Assembly (NCBI RefSeq): GCF_936925435.1
Contig: NZ_CAKZHQ010000005.1
Location: 124,001-188,000, forward strand
Length of the DNA stretch: 64,000 bases
Direction: 5' to 3'
From: an uncultured Ramlibacter sp.
GTDB lineage: Bacteria; Pseudomonadota; Gammaproteobacteria; Burkholderiales; Burkholderiaceae_C
Within the stretch, counting starts at the first letter, position 1, and every line of letters starts with the position of its first letter. Positions 28,313 to 38,228 of the stretch are shown in pieces. The notes beneath the pieces are model-generated. The model worked only from the letters and a program-made list of their open reading frames with translations, did not search any database and had not been told where the DNA came from. Both the position numbers and the translations under genes were made by a program.

Positions 28313-29811
28313 AAGGCCGGCTGCTGGTCGAAGGCGGACTGGTCGTCGCCGACGCCGCATCTGCGCCACAGGCGGCCGACCTGCTGATCGAGGACGGCCG
28401 CATTCTCGCCATCACCGAGCGCGGCGCCTCCGGCGTGGATGCTGCAGTGCCGCGCATCGACGCGACCGACAGGCTCGTCATCCCCGGCCTGGTCAATGGC
28501 CACACCCACGCCCACGGCGGCCTGGGCCGCGGCGCGGTGGACGACGTCGCCCTCGAAGGCTTCCTCGCTGCATCGCCGGCGATCAACGGCCAGCGCGGGC
28601 TCGACGACCTGGCGCTGAGCGCGACGCTGACCGGCGTTGAGCTTCTGAAGAAGGGCTGCACCGCGCTCTTCGACATGACGACGCAGTTCCCCCTGCCCAC
28701 GACCGAGGGGCTGCACGCGGTGGCCGGCGCTTACATGCGGCTGGGCATCCGGGCTGTGGTCTCGCCCATGCTCGCCGACCGCACGCTGTACCAGGCCTAC
28801 CCGGAGCTGCTCTCCAGCCTGCCCGAGCCGCTGCGCGCGGGCGCCGCTGCGCTCAAGGCCACGCTGCCGGACGCCTGCCTCGCCGCGGTGGACGCCGCGG
28901 CACGCGACTGGCCCTTCGATCGCAGCCGCGTGCGTCCCGGCATCGCACCAACCATTCCGCTGCACTGCTCCGACGAGTTCATGCTGGGATGCGCGCGCCT
29001 GGCGCAGGCCCACGACCTGCCGATGCAGACGCATCTGGCTGAGAGCAAGATGCAGGCGGTGTTCGGCGAACAGCGCTATGGCAAAAGCCTGGTCGCCCAC
29101 CTGGCCGAGCTCGGGCTGCTCAGTCCCCGCTTGAGCACGGCCCACAGCATCTGGATTTCCGACGACGACATCGACAGGCTCGCGGCGGCCGGCGTGACCG
29201 CGATCCACAACCCCCTGAGCAATCTGCGGTTGGGCTCGGGCATCGCGCCGGTGCGGCGCATGCTCGAGCGCGGACTGCGCGTGGGGGTCGGCAGCGACGG
29301 CGCCAACACCTCGGACACGCAGAATCTCTTCGAGGCAACGCGGCTCGCCGCCTTCCTGTCGCGGGTGATGACCCCCGATGAGGACCGCTGGATCAATGCC
29401 GCTGAGGCGCTGCGCATGGCAACCGAAGGCAGTGCCCATGCGCTGGGCTGGGGCGACCGGATCGGCCGCATCGCCCCCGGCTTTGAGGCCGACCTGGTGC
29501 TGCTCGACCTGGCCCAACCTATCTACGTCCCGCTGCGCCATCCTGTGCGGCAACTCGTGCACGGCGAAAACGGCGCAGCGGTGGACCGCGTGCTGGTCGC
29601 GGGCGATGTGGTGGTCGACCGCGGCCGCGTGCTCACCATCGATGAGGCCCAGTTGCGACGCGACGCGCAGGCGGCGGCCGACCGGCTGGATGCGCTCAAC
29701 ACCGAAGGCCGCCATCTCGCGCAGGCGATGCGGCCCTGGGTCAGCGCGTTCTGCTGCGGGATAGGCCGCACGCCCTTCCACGTGCACGGCGGACGGCCGC
29801 TGGACGGCTGA
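28309..29811 (+). CDS. Amidohydrolase (TRZ/ATZ type)
   Basis: 500 residues from a GTG overlapping the DUF3830 stop. Metal-dependent hydrolase of the cytosine-deaminase/atrazine-hydrolase group: VIPGLVNGHTHAHGGLG carries the HxH, MQTHLAESKMQ the third His, HSIWIS the fourth, and GVGSDGANTSD the catalytic Asp. It deaminates or opens a ring or amidine; the substrate is unknown. Forms a two-gene unit with DUF3830. Confidence 0.88.
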   Translation: MKGRLLVEGGLVVADAASAPQAADLLIEDGRILAITERGASGVDAAVPRIDATDRLVIPGLVNGHTHAHGGLGRGAVDDVALEGFLAASPAINGQRGLDDLALSATLTGVELLKKGCTALFDMTTQFPLPTTEGLHAVAGAYMRLGIRAVVSPMLADRTLYQAYPELLSSLPEPLRAGAAALKATLPDACLAAVDAAARDWPFDRSRVRPGIAPTIPLHCSDEFMLGCARLAQAHDLPMQTHLAESKMQAVFGEQRYGKSLVAHLAELGLLSPRLSTAHSIWISDDDIDRLAAAGVTAIHNPLSNLRLGSGIAPVRRMLERGLRVGVGSDGANTSDTQNLFEATRLAAFLSRVMTPDEDRWINAAEALRMATEGSAHALGWGDRIGRIAPGFEADLVLLDLAQPIYVPLRHPVRQLVHGENGAAVDRVLVAGDVVVDRGRVLTIDEAQLRRDAQAAADRLDALNTEGRHLAQAMRPWVSAFCCGIGRTPFHVHGGRPLDG

Positions 29812-29826
29812 GTCGCAGGGGTCTGG

Positions 29827-30744
29827 TCAGGCCAGGGCTTGCTGCTTGTCGCGCTGGCGGCGCAACCAGGCGATGGAGCGGCCGCCCAGCGGCCGTTGCA
29901 GCAGGTCCTGGGCCAGGTCGATGGCGCCCATGAGCCCGTCGAGCGAGATGCCGGTGGCGAAGCCGCTGCGCTCAGCCATCAGCACCAGGTCCTCGGTCGC
30001 CAGGTTGCCGGCCGCGCCGGGCGCGAAGGGACAGCCGCCAATGCCGCCCACGCTGGCGTCGAAGCGGCGGATGCCTGCTTCCAGCGCGGCCCAGGCGTTG
30101 GCGGCGCCCAGGCCACGGGTGTCGTGGAAGTGCACGGCCAGACGCTCGGCCGGGATCGCGGCGATGAGCGCCGCCAGCCGCAGCTTGACCTCGGCAGGTG
30201 CCGCAGCCCCGATGGTATCGGCGATCACGATCTCGCCGGCGTCCGCCGCAGCCATGCGCTGCGCCAGCGCCACCACCGCATCCAGCGGGGTCGTTCCTTC
30301 GAACGGGCACTCGAACGCCACGGCGATATAGGCGCGCGTGTGCAGGCCAAGGGCTTGCGCCGCCCGCAGCGTCTGCTCGCTGACCTCGGCCGCCTGCTCC
30401 AGCCCCATGTTGATGTTCTTGCGGTTCATGGTCTCGGTGGCGGACAGCACCACCGCGATCTCACGCGCGCCGGCCGCATGCGCCCGCTCCAGCCCCTTGA
30501 GATTGGGCACCAGCACCGAGCTGCGCAGGGCCGGCAGCCTGGCCTGCACCAGGGGCAGCAGCTCGCCGGCGTCGGCCATCTGCGGCACGGCCTTGGGCGA
30601 GACAAAGCTGGTGATTTCCACGCTGGCAACGCCGGCCGCGGCCAGGCGTTCCACCAGGGCCAGCTTGTCCGCGGTGCTCACGGCCACGGCCTGGTTCTGC
30701 AAGCCGTCGCGCGGCGCCACGTCGGTGATGTGGATGCGTTCCAT
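29827..30744 (-). CDS. Hydroxymethylglutaryl-CoA lyase family protein
   Basis: 305 residues. TIM-barrel lyase with DVAPRDGLQNQ at the start, SVEITSFVSPKAVPQMADA, and the C-terminal signature GGIGGCPFAPGAAGNLATED with the active-site Cys. Such proteins cleave HMG-CoA or related 3-hydroxy-3-methyl acyl-CoAs (for example citramalyl-CoA). Directly downstream of a family III CoA transferase (1-bp gap), so the pair probably activates and then splits a dicarboxylate. Confidence 0.9.
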   Translation of the reverse strand: MERIHITDVAPRDGLQNQAVAVSTADKLALVERLAAAGVASVEITSFVSPKAVPQMADAGELLPLVQARLPALRSSVLVPNLKGLERAHAAGAREIAVVLSATETMNRKNINMGLEQAAEVSEQTLRAAQALGLHTRAYIAVAFECPFEGTTPLDAVVALAQRMAAADAGEIVIADTIGAAAPAEVKLRLAALIAAIPAERLAVHFHDTRGLGAANAWAALEAGIRRFDASVGGIGGCPFAPGAAGNLATEDLVLMAERSGFATGISLDGLMGAIDLAQDLLQRPLGGRSIAWLRRQRDKQQALA

Positions 30745-30745
30745 C

Positions 30746-31942
30746 TCAGGCCACCGCGCCCTTGGCCTTCAGGCTTGCCACGCGTTCGGCGTCGTAGCCG
30801 ACCACATCCATCAGCACCGCGTCGGTGTGCTGGCCCAGCAGCGGCGGCGCGCTGAAGGCGGTGCCGGCGGCACCGGAGAGCTTCACTGGGTTGCCTGGCA
30901 TGCGCACGGTCTCGCCCGTGTGCAGGGCGACGTCCACCACCATGTCGCGCGCGCGCACCTGCGTGTCGTCCAGCGCCTGGGCGAAATTGTTGACCGGGCC
31001 ACAGGGAATGCGTGCCTCCTGCAAGCGCTGCTGCCAGTGCGCTGTCGGCTGGGTGCGCAGGCGCTCCGACACCAGCGCATCGATGCGCTCCTTGGCGGCG
31101 TAGCGCACCGGCTGCTTCTTGAATTCCGGGTCCAGCAGCTCCGGGATGCCGATGAATTGCGCGAAGCGCTCGAAAAACGCGTCGCCGATGCAGGCCACGA
31201 CAATGTGGCCGTCCGCCGTGGGATAGCAGTTGTACGGGACGTGGACGAAGTGGCCGTTGCCTATGCCCTGGGGCACCTTGCCCGACATCAGGTGCATGGT
31301 GGCCATGTAATTGAGCATCGAGACCTGCGCGTCCAGCATCGAAATGTCCACATGCTGGCCGCGGCCGCTGCGCTCGCGTTCGGCGATCGCCGCCAGAACG
31401 CCGATGGCGCCAAAGATGCCGCCGCCGAGGTCGCCCATGGGAATGCCGCTGCGCATCGGTCCGGTCTCGGGTGAGCCCGTGATGGACATGCCGCCGCCCA
31501 TGGCCTGCACGACCTGGTCGAAGGCCGGTCGCTGCGTGTCCGGCCCGGTCTCGCCGAAGCCGGTGACGCTGCAGGTGATGATGCGCGGGTTCACAGCCGC
31601 CAGCGTCTCGTGGTCGATGCCCAGGCGCGCGGGAACGCCCACGCTGAAGTTGTCGAACACCACGTCGGCCTGGCGCACCAGGTCGAGGAACACGGCGCGG
31701 CCGGCTTCGCTCTTGAGGTCGATGCACACGCTCTGCTTGTTGCGGTTGAGCGTGAGGAAGTAGGCGCCCATGCCGTCGCGCGAGTAGTCGGGGTCGTTCT
31801 CCAGCAAGCGCCGCGTTCCTTCGCCGGCGCCGGGCGGCTCCACCTTGATGGTGCGCGCGCCCAGGTCGGCCAGCAGCATGGTGCCGTAGGGGCCGGAGAG
31901 CATGTGGGTGAGGTCCAGGACGGTGATGTGTTCGAGTGCCAT
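30746..31942 (-). CDS. Family III CoA transferase (CaiB/BaiF)
   Basis: 398 residues, standard length. Seen: LDLTHMLSGPYGTMLLADLG, IKVEPPGAGE, NRNKQSVCIDLKSEAGRAVF and GMSITGSPETGPMRSGIPMG with the catalytic Asp in MGDLGGGIFGAIG. It moves CoA from a donor acyl-CoA onto a carboxylate. Second gene of a minus-strand operon GntR - amidase - CoA transferase - lyase. Confidence 0.92.
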   Translation of the reverse strand: MALEHITVLDLTHMLSGPYGTMLLADLGARTIKVEPPGAGEGTRRLLENDPDYSRDGMGAYFLTLNRNKQSVCIDLKSEAGRAVFLDLVRQADVVFDNFSVGVPARLGIDHETLAAVNPRIITCSVTGFGETGPDTQRPAFDQVVQAMGGGMSITGSPETGPMRSGIPMGDLGGGIFGAIGVLAAIAERERSGRGQHVDISMLDAQVSMLNYMATMHLMSGKVPQGIGNGHFVHVPYNCYPTADGHIVVACIGDAFFERFAQFIGIPELLDPEFKKQPVRYAAKERIDALVSERLRTQPTAHWQQRLQEARIPCGPVNNFAQALDDTQVRARDMVVDVALHTGETVRMPGNPVKLSGAAGTAFSAPPLLGQHTDAVLMDVVGYDAERVASLKAKGAVA

Positions 31943-31957
31943 GGGGATTCCGTTGGT

Positions 31958-32590
31958 TCAGGCCAGCGCGGACTGCAGCTGCGCCAAAGAGACGACGTCG
32001 GCGTATTTCACGTTCAGGTCGAAAAGGTTTGCTTCGTGCGGTGCGGGGTGGCGGTCGCCGCAGGCCTCGCCCACGACCACCGGGATGAAGCCGTTCTGGA
32101 TCGCATCGACCGCGCTCGCACGCACGCAGCCGCTGGTGCTCATGCCGGCGATGAGCACACAGTCCACGCCCTGCGCGCGCAGCAGGCTGGCCAGCGAGGT
32201 GCCGAAGAAGGCGCTGGCGTACTGCTTGGTGACCACAGGTTCTTCGGCCTGCGGTGCGAGCGCTGGCACGTAGTCGGCAAGCGGGTTGCCAGCGCAGAAG
32301 GCCTTGAGCGCCGGGATCTTGCGGAAGAAGACGCCGCCGTCCAGTCCGTCGGCGCGGTACTCCACCCGGGTGTGGCAGACCAGCATCCCGCGCCCGCGGG
32401 CCCAGGCCAGCAGGGCTGCTGCACGTCCGACCACCTCAGGGCTGTTCGCGAACAGCGGCGATTCGGGCACGAAGTAGGCCTGCGCGAAGTCGACCATCAG
32501 TAGGGCTTGCCGCGTGCCCAGACCGAGGCCGGCGCCGAACGCGCCGCGGCCGTAGTTGGCGTGCAGCGATTGGGTGTCAGGTGTTTCCAT
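31958..32590 (-). CDS. Isochorismatase-family amidohydrolase (N-carbamoylsarcosine/maleamate amidase-like)
   Basis: 210 residues. Cysteine hydrolase triad: Asp in LMVDFAQAYF, Lys in VVTKQYASAF, Cys in MSTSGCVRASAVDAIQNGF. The N-terminal extension NYGRGAFGAGLGLG and tail HEANLFDLNVKYADVV match N-carbamoylsarcosine amidase and maleamate amidase (NicF) more than nicotinamidase. Releases ammonia from a carbamoyl or amide group. It overlaps the GntR stop by 14 bp. Confidence 0.85.
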   Translation of the reverse strand: METPDTQSLHANYGRGAFGAGLGLGTRQALLMVDFAQAYFVPESPLFANSPEVVGRAAALLAWARGRGMLVCHTRVEYRADGLDGGVFFRKIPALKAFCAGNPLADYVPALAPQAEEPVVTKQYASAFFGTSLASLLRAQGVDCVLIAGMSTSGCVRASAVDAIQNGFIPVVVGEACGDRHPAPHEANLFDLNVKYADVVSLAQLQSALA

Positions 32591-33230
32591 GCTTTTGTTC
32601 TCCCAACAGGGTTTGCTTGGCCGAATGGATGTGGCTGCTCATCACGCTCCTGGCCCAGGCGCTGTCGCGCGCAGTGAGGGCGTCGATGAGTTCGCGGTGG
32701 TGGCTGAAGCTGCGCGCCAGCCGCTGCGGCGTGTAGCGCCGGAAGGTCTGCTGCACGATGGGCATCTCGATCGCGCTGGCCAGCATGGCGATCAGCCGCT
32801 CGTTGTGGCTGGCCTGGGCGAGGATGCGGTGGAACTCGCGGTTGAGACGGCCGATGCGTGCGGCGTTCTCGGGGTCCGTATCGGCGCCGCCGGACTCGAT
32901 GTCGTCCTGGATGCCCGCCAGCTGGGCAATCTCCGCATCCGTGATGCGCTGGGCCGCGTGGCCGGCGATCTCGCTTTCGATCAGGATGCGCAACTCGAAG
33001 ATCTGGCGCATCTCCTCGGTGGACCACTCACGCACCACGGTGCCGCTGTTGGGCTTGAAGCGGACGAAGCCGTCGGCCACAAGCTGGCGCATCGCCTCGC
33101 GCACCGGCGTGCGCGAGGTGCTGAACTCGGCAGCCACATTCTGCTCGGTGATGCGCGCCCCTGGCGGGTAGCGGCCCTCGATGATCTGTTCCTTGATCGC
33201 GCCATGGATGCGCGCGGCGACGGTTTCCAC
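32577..33230 (-). CDS. GntR-family regulator, FCD type
   Basis: 217 residues. GTG at 33230 is chosen because AAGGA lies 8 bp upstream; an upstream TTG at 33293 would place coding sequence over the operator-like palindromes. HTH: GARITEQNVAAEFSTSRTPV; FCD domain with RLNREFHRILAQAS and HRELIDAL. Heads the amidase - CoA transferase - lyase operon and is probably its own regulator. Confidence 0.85.
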   Translation of the reverse strand: METVAARIHGAIKEQIIEGRYPPGARITEQNVAAEFSTSRTPVREAMRQLVADGFVRFKPNSGTVVREWSTEEMRQIFELRILIESEIAGHAAQRITDAEIAQLAGIQDDIESGGADTDPENAARIGRLNREFHRILAQASHNERLIAMLASAIEMPIVQQTFRRYTPQRLARSFSHHRELIDALTARDSAWARSVMSSHIHSAKQTLLGEQKHGNT

Positions 33231-33262
33231 GGCTTCAGTCCTTGGGTGGAGATTTCCGACAA

Positions 33263-33349
33263 ATTGTACACATTGAAAATGCGCATCATCCAATCTCCAT
33301 TGGAGATAAAGCCAATCTCAAACGGAGACGGCTATTCATTGTCGACAAT
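33263..33349. promoter_or_regulatory. Palindrome cluster between GntR and phosphotransferase genes
   Basis: ATTGTACACATT (33263-33274) and the perfect palindrome ATTGTCGACAAT (33338-33349) share an ATTGT-N2-ACA core fitting an FCD-type GntR operator. Between them is a second palindrome, ATCTCC-ATT-GGAGAT (33293-33307), with a partial copy TCTCAAACGGAGA at 33317-33329. The region separates divergent genes and is AT-richer than its surroundings. Confidence 0.45.
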
Positions 33350-33427
33350 TCAGGCACTGAAACCCTCTTCACCCCCCGCTCCGGGACCGACAAAACAGGT
33401 GGCGCAGCGCTGCAAGGACAATGCGCC

Positions 33428-34453
33428 ATGCCCGACACCCCGCGACACGACCCTGATCTCATCCCCACCCACACCACCGCCGCCCCCTCCTCCATCGCAC
33501 GCTGGGTGGCGCGCCACCACGGCCTTGCGGTGCAGGAGTGCCACCTGATTCGCCGCGGCCTGAACGACAACTACGCGCTGCGCTCGGCCGACGGAACCCG
33601 CTATGTGGCGCGGCTGTACTCGATCCGCCCGCGCGGCGGCTTCAATGTCGATTTCGAAGTCGCGCTGCTTGCCCACCTGCAAGCCAGGGGCGTGGGGGTG
33701 GCGGCAGCGGTGCCGGCTGCGGACGGCCGCGCAGGCGTCCAGCTGCAGTTCCCCGAAGGCCAGCGCGCCCTGGCACTGTTCCGCCATGCCGAAGGCGAGA
33801 TTCCCGAGACGCTGGAAGACTTCGAACTGACCGGCCGCACCCTGGCCCAGATTCACGGGGCGGCGCGCGACTACGCGGGCCCGCCAAGCCGCTACACGCT
33901 GGACGGCCATCACCTGGCCGGCCGAACCCTGGGCTACCTGCAGGTCTACCCGGAACTGGGCGCGCAGCTGTTCGAAACCTACCAACGGCTGGTCCAGCGC
34001 CTGCTTGCAGAGTTGGCCGCGGCCGAGGGCGGGCTGACACGCGTGCTCTGCCACGGCGACACGCACGGCTTCAACAACCATGTGGGAGCGGACTCGGCCG
34101 GCGCCAGGAAGAACGTGTTCTTCGACTTCGACGATGCCGGCCCGGGTTTCCTGGCCTACGACCTGAGCGTGCTGCCCTGGTCGTACCTGTTTCGCAAAAG
34201 CCTGAAGGAACCCGACGACGCGCTGCGCGAGCGCTGGATGCACTACCTGCGCGGCTACCGCGCGGGCGGTGGCCAGGTGAGCGAGCGCGACCTGGCGGCG
34301 TTGCCCCTGTTCCTTCAGCTGCGGCACCTGTGGAATCTTGGCGAGGCGGCCGGGCGGCTGCACCACTGGGGGACGAACTCCGTGCCTGTGGACTGGTTGC
34401 GCAAGCAGGTCGATGTGTTCAAGGCGTGGCAGGGGCTGGACCTGCGCGCCTGA
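33428..34453 (+). CDS. Aminoglycoside/homoserine-kinase-like phosphotransferase (APH fold)
   Basis: 341 residues. Kinase of the APH/choline-kinase group: nucleotide-site segment LIRRGLNDNYALRSADGTRY, catalytic Brenner loop LCHGDTHGFNNH, and metal site FFDFDDAGPGFLAYDLSVLP. Closest in layout to SrkA/homoserine kinase II. An AAGGA site lies 9 bp before the ATG. No evidence ties it to antibiotic resistance; the substrate is more likely a small alcohol or amino alcohol. Divergent from the GntR regulator. Confidence 0.85.
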   Translation: MPDTPRHDPDLIPTHTTAAPSSIARWVARHHGLAVQECHLIRRGLNDNYALRSADGTRYVARLYSIRPRGGFNVDFEVALLAHLQARGVGVAAAVPAADGRAGVQLQFPEGQRALALFRHAEGEIPETLEDFELTGRTLAQIHGAARDYAGPPSRYTLDGHHLAGRTLGYLQVYPELGAQLFETYQRLVQRLLAELAAAEGGLTRVLCHGDTHGFNNHVGADSAGARKNVFFDFDDAGPGFLAYDLSVLPWSYLFRKSLKEPDDALRERWMHYLRGYRAGGGQVSERDLAALPLFLQLRHLWNLGEAAGRLHHWGTNSVPVDWLRKQVDVFKAWQGLDLRA

Positions 34454-34505
34454 CGGCCTGCCCGCGGAGCACAATAGCGGCCAGCTGAAAGTCAAAAGGG
34501 TCTAC

Positions 34506-34910
34506 ATGCTGCAGCGACGCACCTTCGTTTCTGGACTCGGCCGCGCGGGCATCGCAGCGGCTGGCATCTGCCTGGTTTCCAACGCCCTCGCGCAGCGTCC
34601 AGCGCATCCCATCGCACGCCCACCGGGCCAGCGTCCGGGACTGCCTCTGGCTCCAGGCCGCTTCGATTCGCAAGCTGGCGTGGCGTCGGGAGCCTACCCG
34701 GGGGTGTTTGTCGTAGCCGGAGTGGACGCGAAGACCGACACCCTGCAGCTGCGCGATGAAAGCGGCCGTACCGCTGTCGTCCACATCAACGACCGCGTGT
34801 TGGACCTCGAATCGCTCAAGCCGGGTGACGAGGTGGAGGTCGACTTCCTGGTGCCGGAAGCGGGTAGCACCAGGCTCGAGGCAGGGAACATCTGGAAAGT
34901 GCAGCGCTAA
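34506..34910 (+). CDS. Secreted hypothetical protein with Tat-like signal
   Basis: 134 residues. The N-terminus MLQRRTFVSGLGRAGIAAAG resembles a twin-arginine signal, with cleavage after ALAQ. The mature part has a proline-rich stretch then a small beta domain (VFVVAGVDAKTDTLQLRDES to EVEVDFLVPEAG) that looks like a DUF5666/OB-like barrel. Unknown function. Confidence 0.6.
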   Translation: MLQRRTFVSGLGRAGIAAAGICLVSNALAQRPAHPIARPPGQRPGLPLAPGRFDSQAGVASGAYPGVFVVAGVDAKTDTLQLRDESGRTAVVHINDRVLDLESLKPGDEVEVDFLVPEAGSTRLEAGNIWKVQR

Positions 34911-35015
34911 AGGCAGGGCTGACGGATGTCCGTGGCCTTTGGTATCGATTCCTGCATGGCCTCATCCGCAAAGTCATAAGCGCCGGATCGCTATCGACTT
35001 TTCTGTCTTGCAGAC

Positions 35016-35036
35016 GTTTGCTGCACCGCAGCAAAC
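35016..35036 (+). promoter_or_regulatory. Hairpin in the kup leader
   Basis: Perfect 8-bp stem GTTTGCTG (35016-35023) and CAGCAAAC (35029-35036) with loop CACCG, about 40 bp before the kup ATG. Position suggests a leader RNA structure or an operator; no T-run follows. Confidence 0.35.
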
Positions 35037-35076
35037 AGGTCTAAGCTTCGCCCCCTGTTCCACTTCTATCGCATGT

Positions 35077-36999
35077 ATGAATGCCTTGACCCTGCCGCCC
35101 CAACCGGGCGCGCTTCCCGCAGGCCAACGCCTGCAGGCCGGCCTGATGCTGGCCGCCCTCGGTGTCGTCTACGGTGACATCGGCACCTCTCCCCTCTACG
35201 CCTTCAAGGAAACCCTGAGCCCCGCGCATGGCGTGGCGCTCACGCCGGCGGCCGTGCTCGGCCTGCTGTCCCTGATCTTCTGGGCGCTGACCATCGTGGT
35301 CACCCTCAAATACGTGCTGCTGGTGCTGCGCGCCGACCACGACGGCGAAGGCGGCATCCTGGCGCTGCAGGCCCTGGCCCGCCACGCGGTCGGCGGCGCT
35401 TCTGCGGGCCGGCGCTGGCGGCTGCCAATCGGCGCGCTGGGCCTGACCGGCGCCGCCATGTTCTACGGCGACAGCCTGATCACGCCGGCCATCTCCGTGC
35501 TGTCGGCCATGGAAGGCCTGACGGTGGCGACGCCGGCCTTCGAGCGTTTCGTGCTGCCGCTGGCGATCGGCTTGTTGTTCGGCCTGTTCGCAGTGCAGCG
35601 CTACGGCACGGGCCTGGTGGGCAAGATCTTCGGCCCCGTCATGCTGCTGTGGTTCGGCACGCTGGCCTGGCTGGGCCTGCAGCAAATCGCGCAGGCGCCG
35701 CAGGTGCTGCAGGCCATCAACCCCATGTGGGCCGTGCAGTTCCTGGCCGAGCATCCTGCCAAGTCGTTGGTGGTGCTGGGCGCGGTCTTCCTGTCGGTCA
35801 CGGGCGGCGAGGCCTTGTATGCCGACATGGGCCACTTCGGCGCCCGGGCCATCCGCCAGGCCTGGTTCCTGATCGCGCTGCCGGCGCTGGTGCTCAACTA
35901 CTTCGGCCAGGGTGCGCTGGTGCTGCGCGACCCCAGCGCCATCGACAACCCCTTTTTCCGCCTGGTGCCGTCCTGGGCCATCGTGCCCATGGTGGTACTG
36001 GCCGCCGCGGCGACGGTGATCGCCTCGCAGGCCGTGATCTCCGGTGCTTTCTCGCTGACGGCGCAGGCCATGCGCATGGGCTATCTGCCGCGGCTGCGCA
36101 TCGTGCAGACCTCGGGCGATGCCATGGGCCAGGTCTACCTGCCCGCCGTCAACTGGCTGCTGATGGCCGGCGTGCTGGCCCTGGTGCTGGGCTTCAAGAC
36201 CTCGGGCGCGATGTCGGCGGCCTATGGCATCGCCGTGGCCCTGACCATGGTGAGCACCACGGCGCTGGCCGCGGTGGTGGCGCTCAAGCTGTGGCGCTGG
36301 AACCCTGTCCTGGTGGGCGTGGGCGCCGCAGCGCTGCTGGCCGTGGACCTGATGTTCGCCGTCGCCAACAGCCTGAAAATCGCCGACGGCGGCTGGCTGC
36401 CACTGGTGGTGGCGGCCGTGGTGCTGCTGGTCTTCACGACCTGGGCGCGCGGGCGCAACCTGAACCGGCAGGCTGCGCAGGCCGGCCGTGTGGAGCTGGC
36501 CCCCTTCGCACAAGCCCTGGCCGCGCAGCCGCCGCACAGGGTGCGTGGTACGGCGGTCTTCCTCACCTCCGATGCCGGCGCCGTGCCGCATGCCCTGCTG
36601 CACAACCTCAAGCACAACCAGGTGCTGCACGAGCGCGTGGTTGTGCTGCAGGTGGAGGCCGCCGACACGCCGCGGGTGGACCCGGCCGATCGGGTGCAAG
36701 CGCAGGCGCTGGCTGCGGGGATCTGGCAGGTGGTGTTCCGCCACGGCTTCATGGAGCGTCCGGATGTGCCGGAATTCATGAAGCTGCTGTCCTACCGCCA
36801 CGGCATCGCCGCGCAGGCCATGGCGACCTCGTACTTCACCTCGCGCGAGACGCTGGGTACCGGCGGCCTGGCGCAAATGGGGCGGGTACGTCAGATGCTC
36901 TTCACCTGGTTGCACCGCAACGCGGGCCGGGCCTCGGATTACTTCGGCCTGCCGGCCGGACGGGTGGTGGAGTTGGGGCGGCGCCCTGCCACCACTTGA
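35077..36999 (+). CDS. kup: Low-affinity potassium transporter Kup
   Basis: 640 residues, about 12 membrane helices and a C-terminal cytoplasmic domain. Family marks: LGVVYGDIGTSPLYAFKETL, DHDGEGGILALQAL, MFYGDSLITPAISVLSAMEG, TGGEALYADMGHFG. Imports K+ with protons. The start is inferred from the conserved N-terminus; no clear ribosome-binding site. Confidence 0.96.
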   Translation: MNALTLPPQPGALPAGQRLQAGLMLAALGVVYGDIGTSPLYAFKETLSPAHGVALTPAAVLGLLSLIFWALTIVVTLKYVLLVLRADHDGEGGILALQALARHAVGGASAGRRWRLPIGALGLTGAAMFYGDSLITPAISVLSAMEGLTVATPAFERFVLPLAIGLLFGLFAVQRYGTGLVGKIFGPVMLLWFGTLAWLGLQQIAQAPQVLQAINPMWAVQFLAEHPAKSLVVLGAVFLSVTGGEALYADMGHFGARAIRQAWFLIALPALVLNYFGQGALVLRDPSAIDNPFFRLVPSWAIVPMVVLAAAATVIASQAVISGAFSLTAQAMRMGYLPRLRIVQTSGDAMGQVYLPAVNWLLMAGVLALVLGFKTSGAMSAAYGIAVALTMVSTTALAAVVALKLWRWNPVLVGVGAAALLAVDLMFAVANSLKIADGGWLPLVVAAVVLLVFTTWARGRNLNRQAAQAGRVELAPFAQALAAQPPHRVRGTAVFLTSDAGAVPHALLHNLKHNQVLHERVVVLQVEAADTPRVDPADRVQAQALAAGIWQVVFRHGFMERPDVPEFMKLLSYRHGIAAQAMATSYFTSRETLGTGGLAQMGRVRQMLFTWLHRNAGRASDYFGLPAGRVVELGRRPATT

Positions 37000-37060
37000 G
37001 CGGCGATGCCCCAGCGTCCGGGTTCTGGTGATGGCCAGCCCGGCCGTCAATACATCCTAA

Positions 37061-37125
37061 GGGTTAGTCCCGAATGGCTTGTGCCATGGGCCGCACCACA
37101 ATTTGTGCGTTGCTCGAACTAACCC
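37061..37125. promoter_or_regulatory. Long inverted repeat upstream of xylF, candidate ROK-repressor operator
   Basis: GGGTTAGT (37061-37068) and ACTAACCC (37118-37125) are perfect 8-bp arms about 49 bp apart, ending 12 bp before the xylF start. TTAGT/ACTAA half-sites recall xylO of Firmicute XylR, also a ROK protein. A smaller palindrome, CACAATTTGTG (37097-37107), lies between the arms. Confidence 0.35.
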
Positions 37126-37137
37126 AGGGAGACCTTC

Positions 37138-38160
<1,023 letters not shown>

Positions 38161-38182
38161 CCCTGCCTTGCGCCAAGGATTT

Positions 38183-38210
38183 CCGCGGGCTCCGGCCCGC
38201 GGTTTCGTTT
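38183..38210 (+). terminator. Hairpin between xylF and xylH
   Basis: CCGCGGGC (38183-38190) and GCCCGCGG (38195-38202) with loop TCCG, followed by TTTCGTTT. A partial intrinsic terminator or mRNA-stabilising structure, commonly placed after binding-protein genes. Confidence 0.6.
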
Positions 38211-38228
38211 CAAGACCCCATAGCCCCC

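Noticed and set aside
33428..34453. Aminoglycoside resistance gene
   Set aside because: The APH fold is shared by many metabolic kinases; layout is nearer SrkA/homoserine kinase II, with no resistance context.
34960..35010. GCTATCGACTTTT as a further copy of the dispersed element
   Set aside because: Only the GATAGC end is present; the CGGGGGCTAGC core and the far end are missing.
35041..37050. 669-codon minus-strand open frame opposite kup
   Set aside because: Gln/His/Gly/Arg-rich with no motif; kup signatures are continuous on the plus strand.
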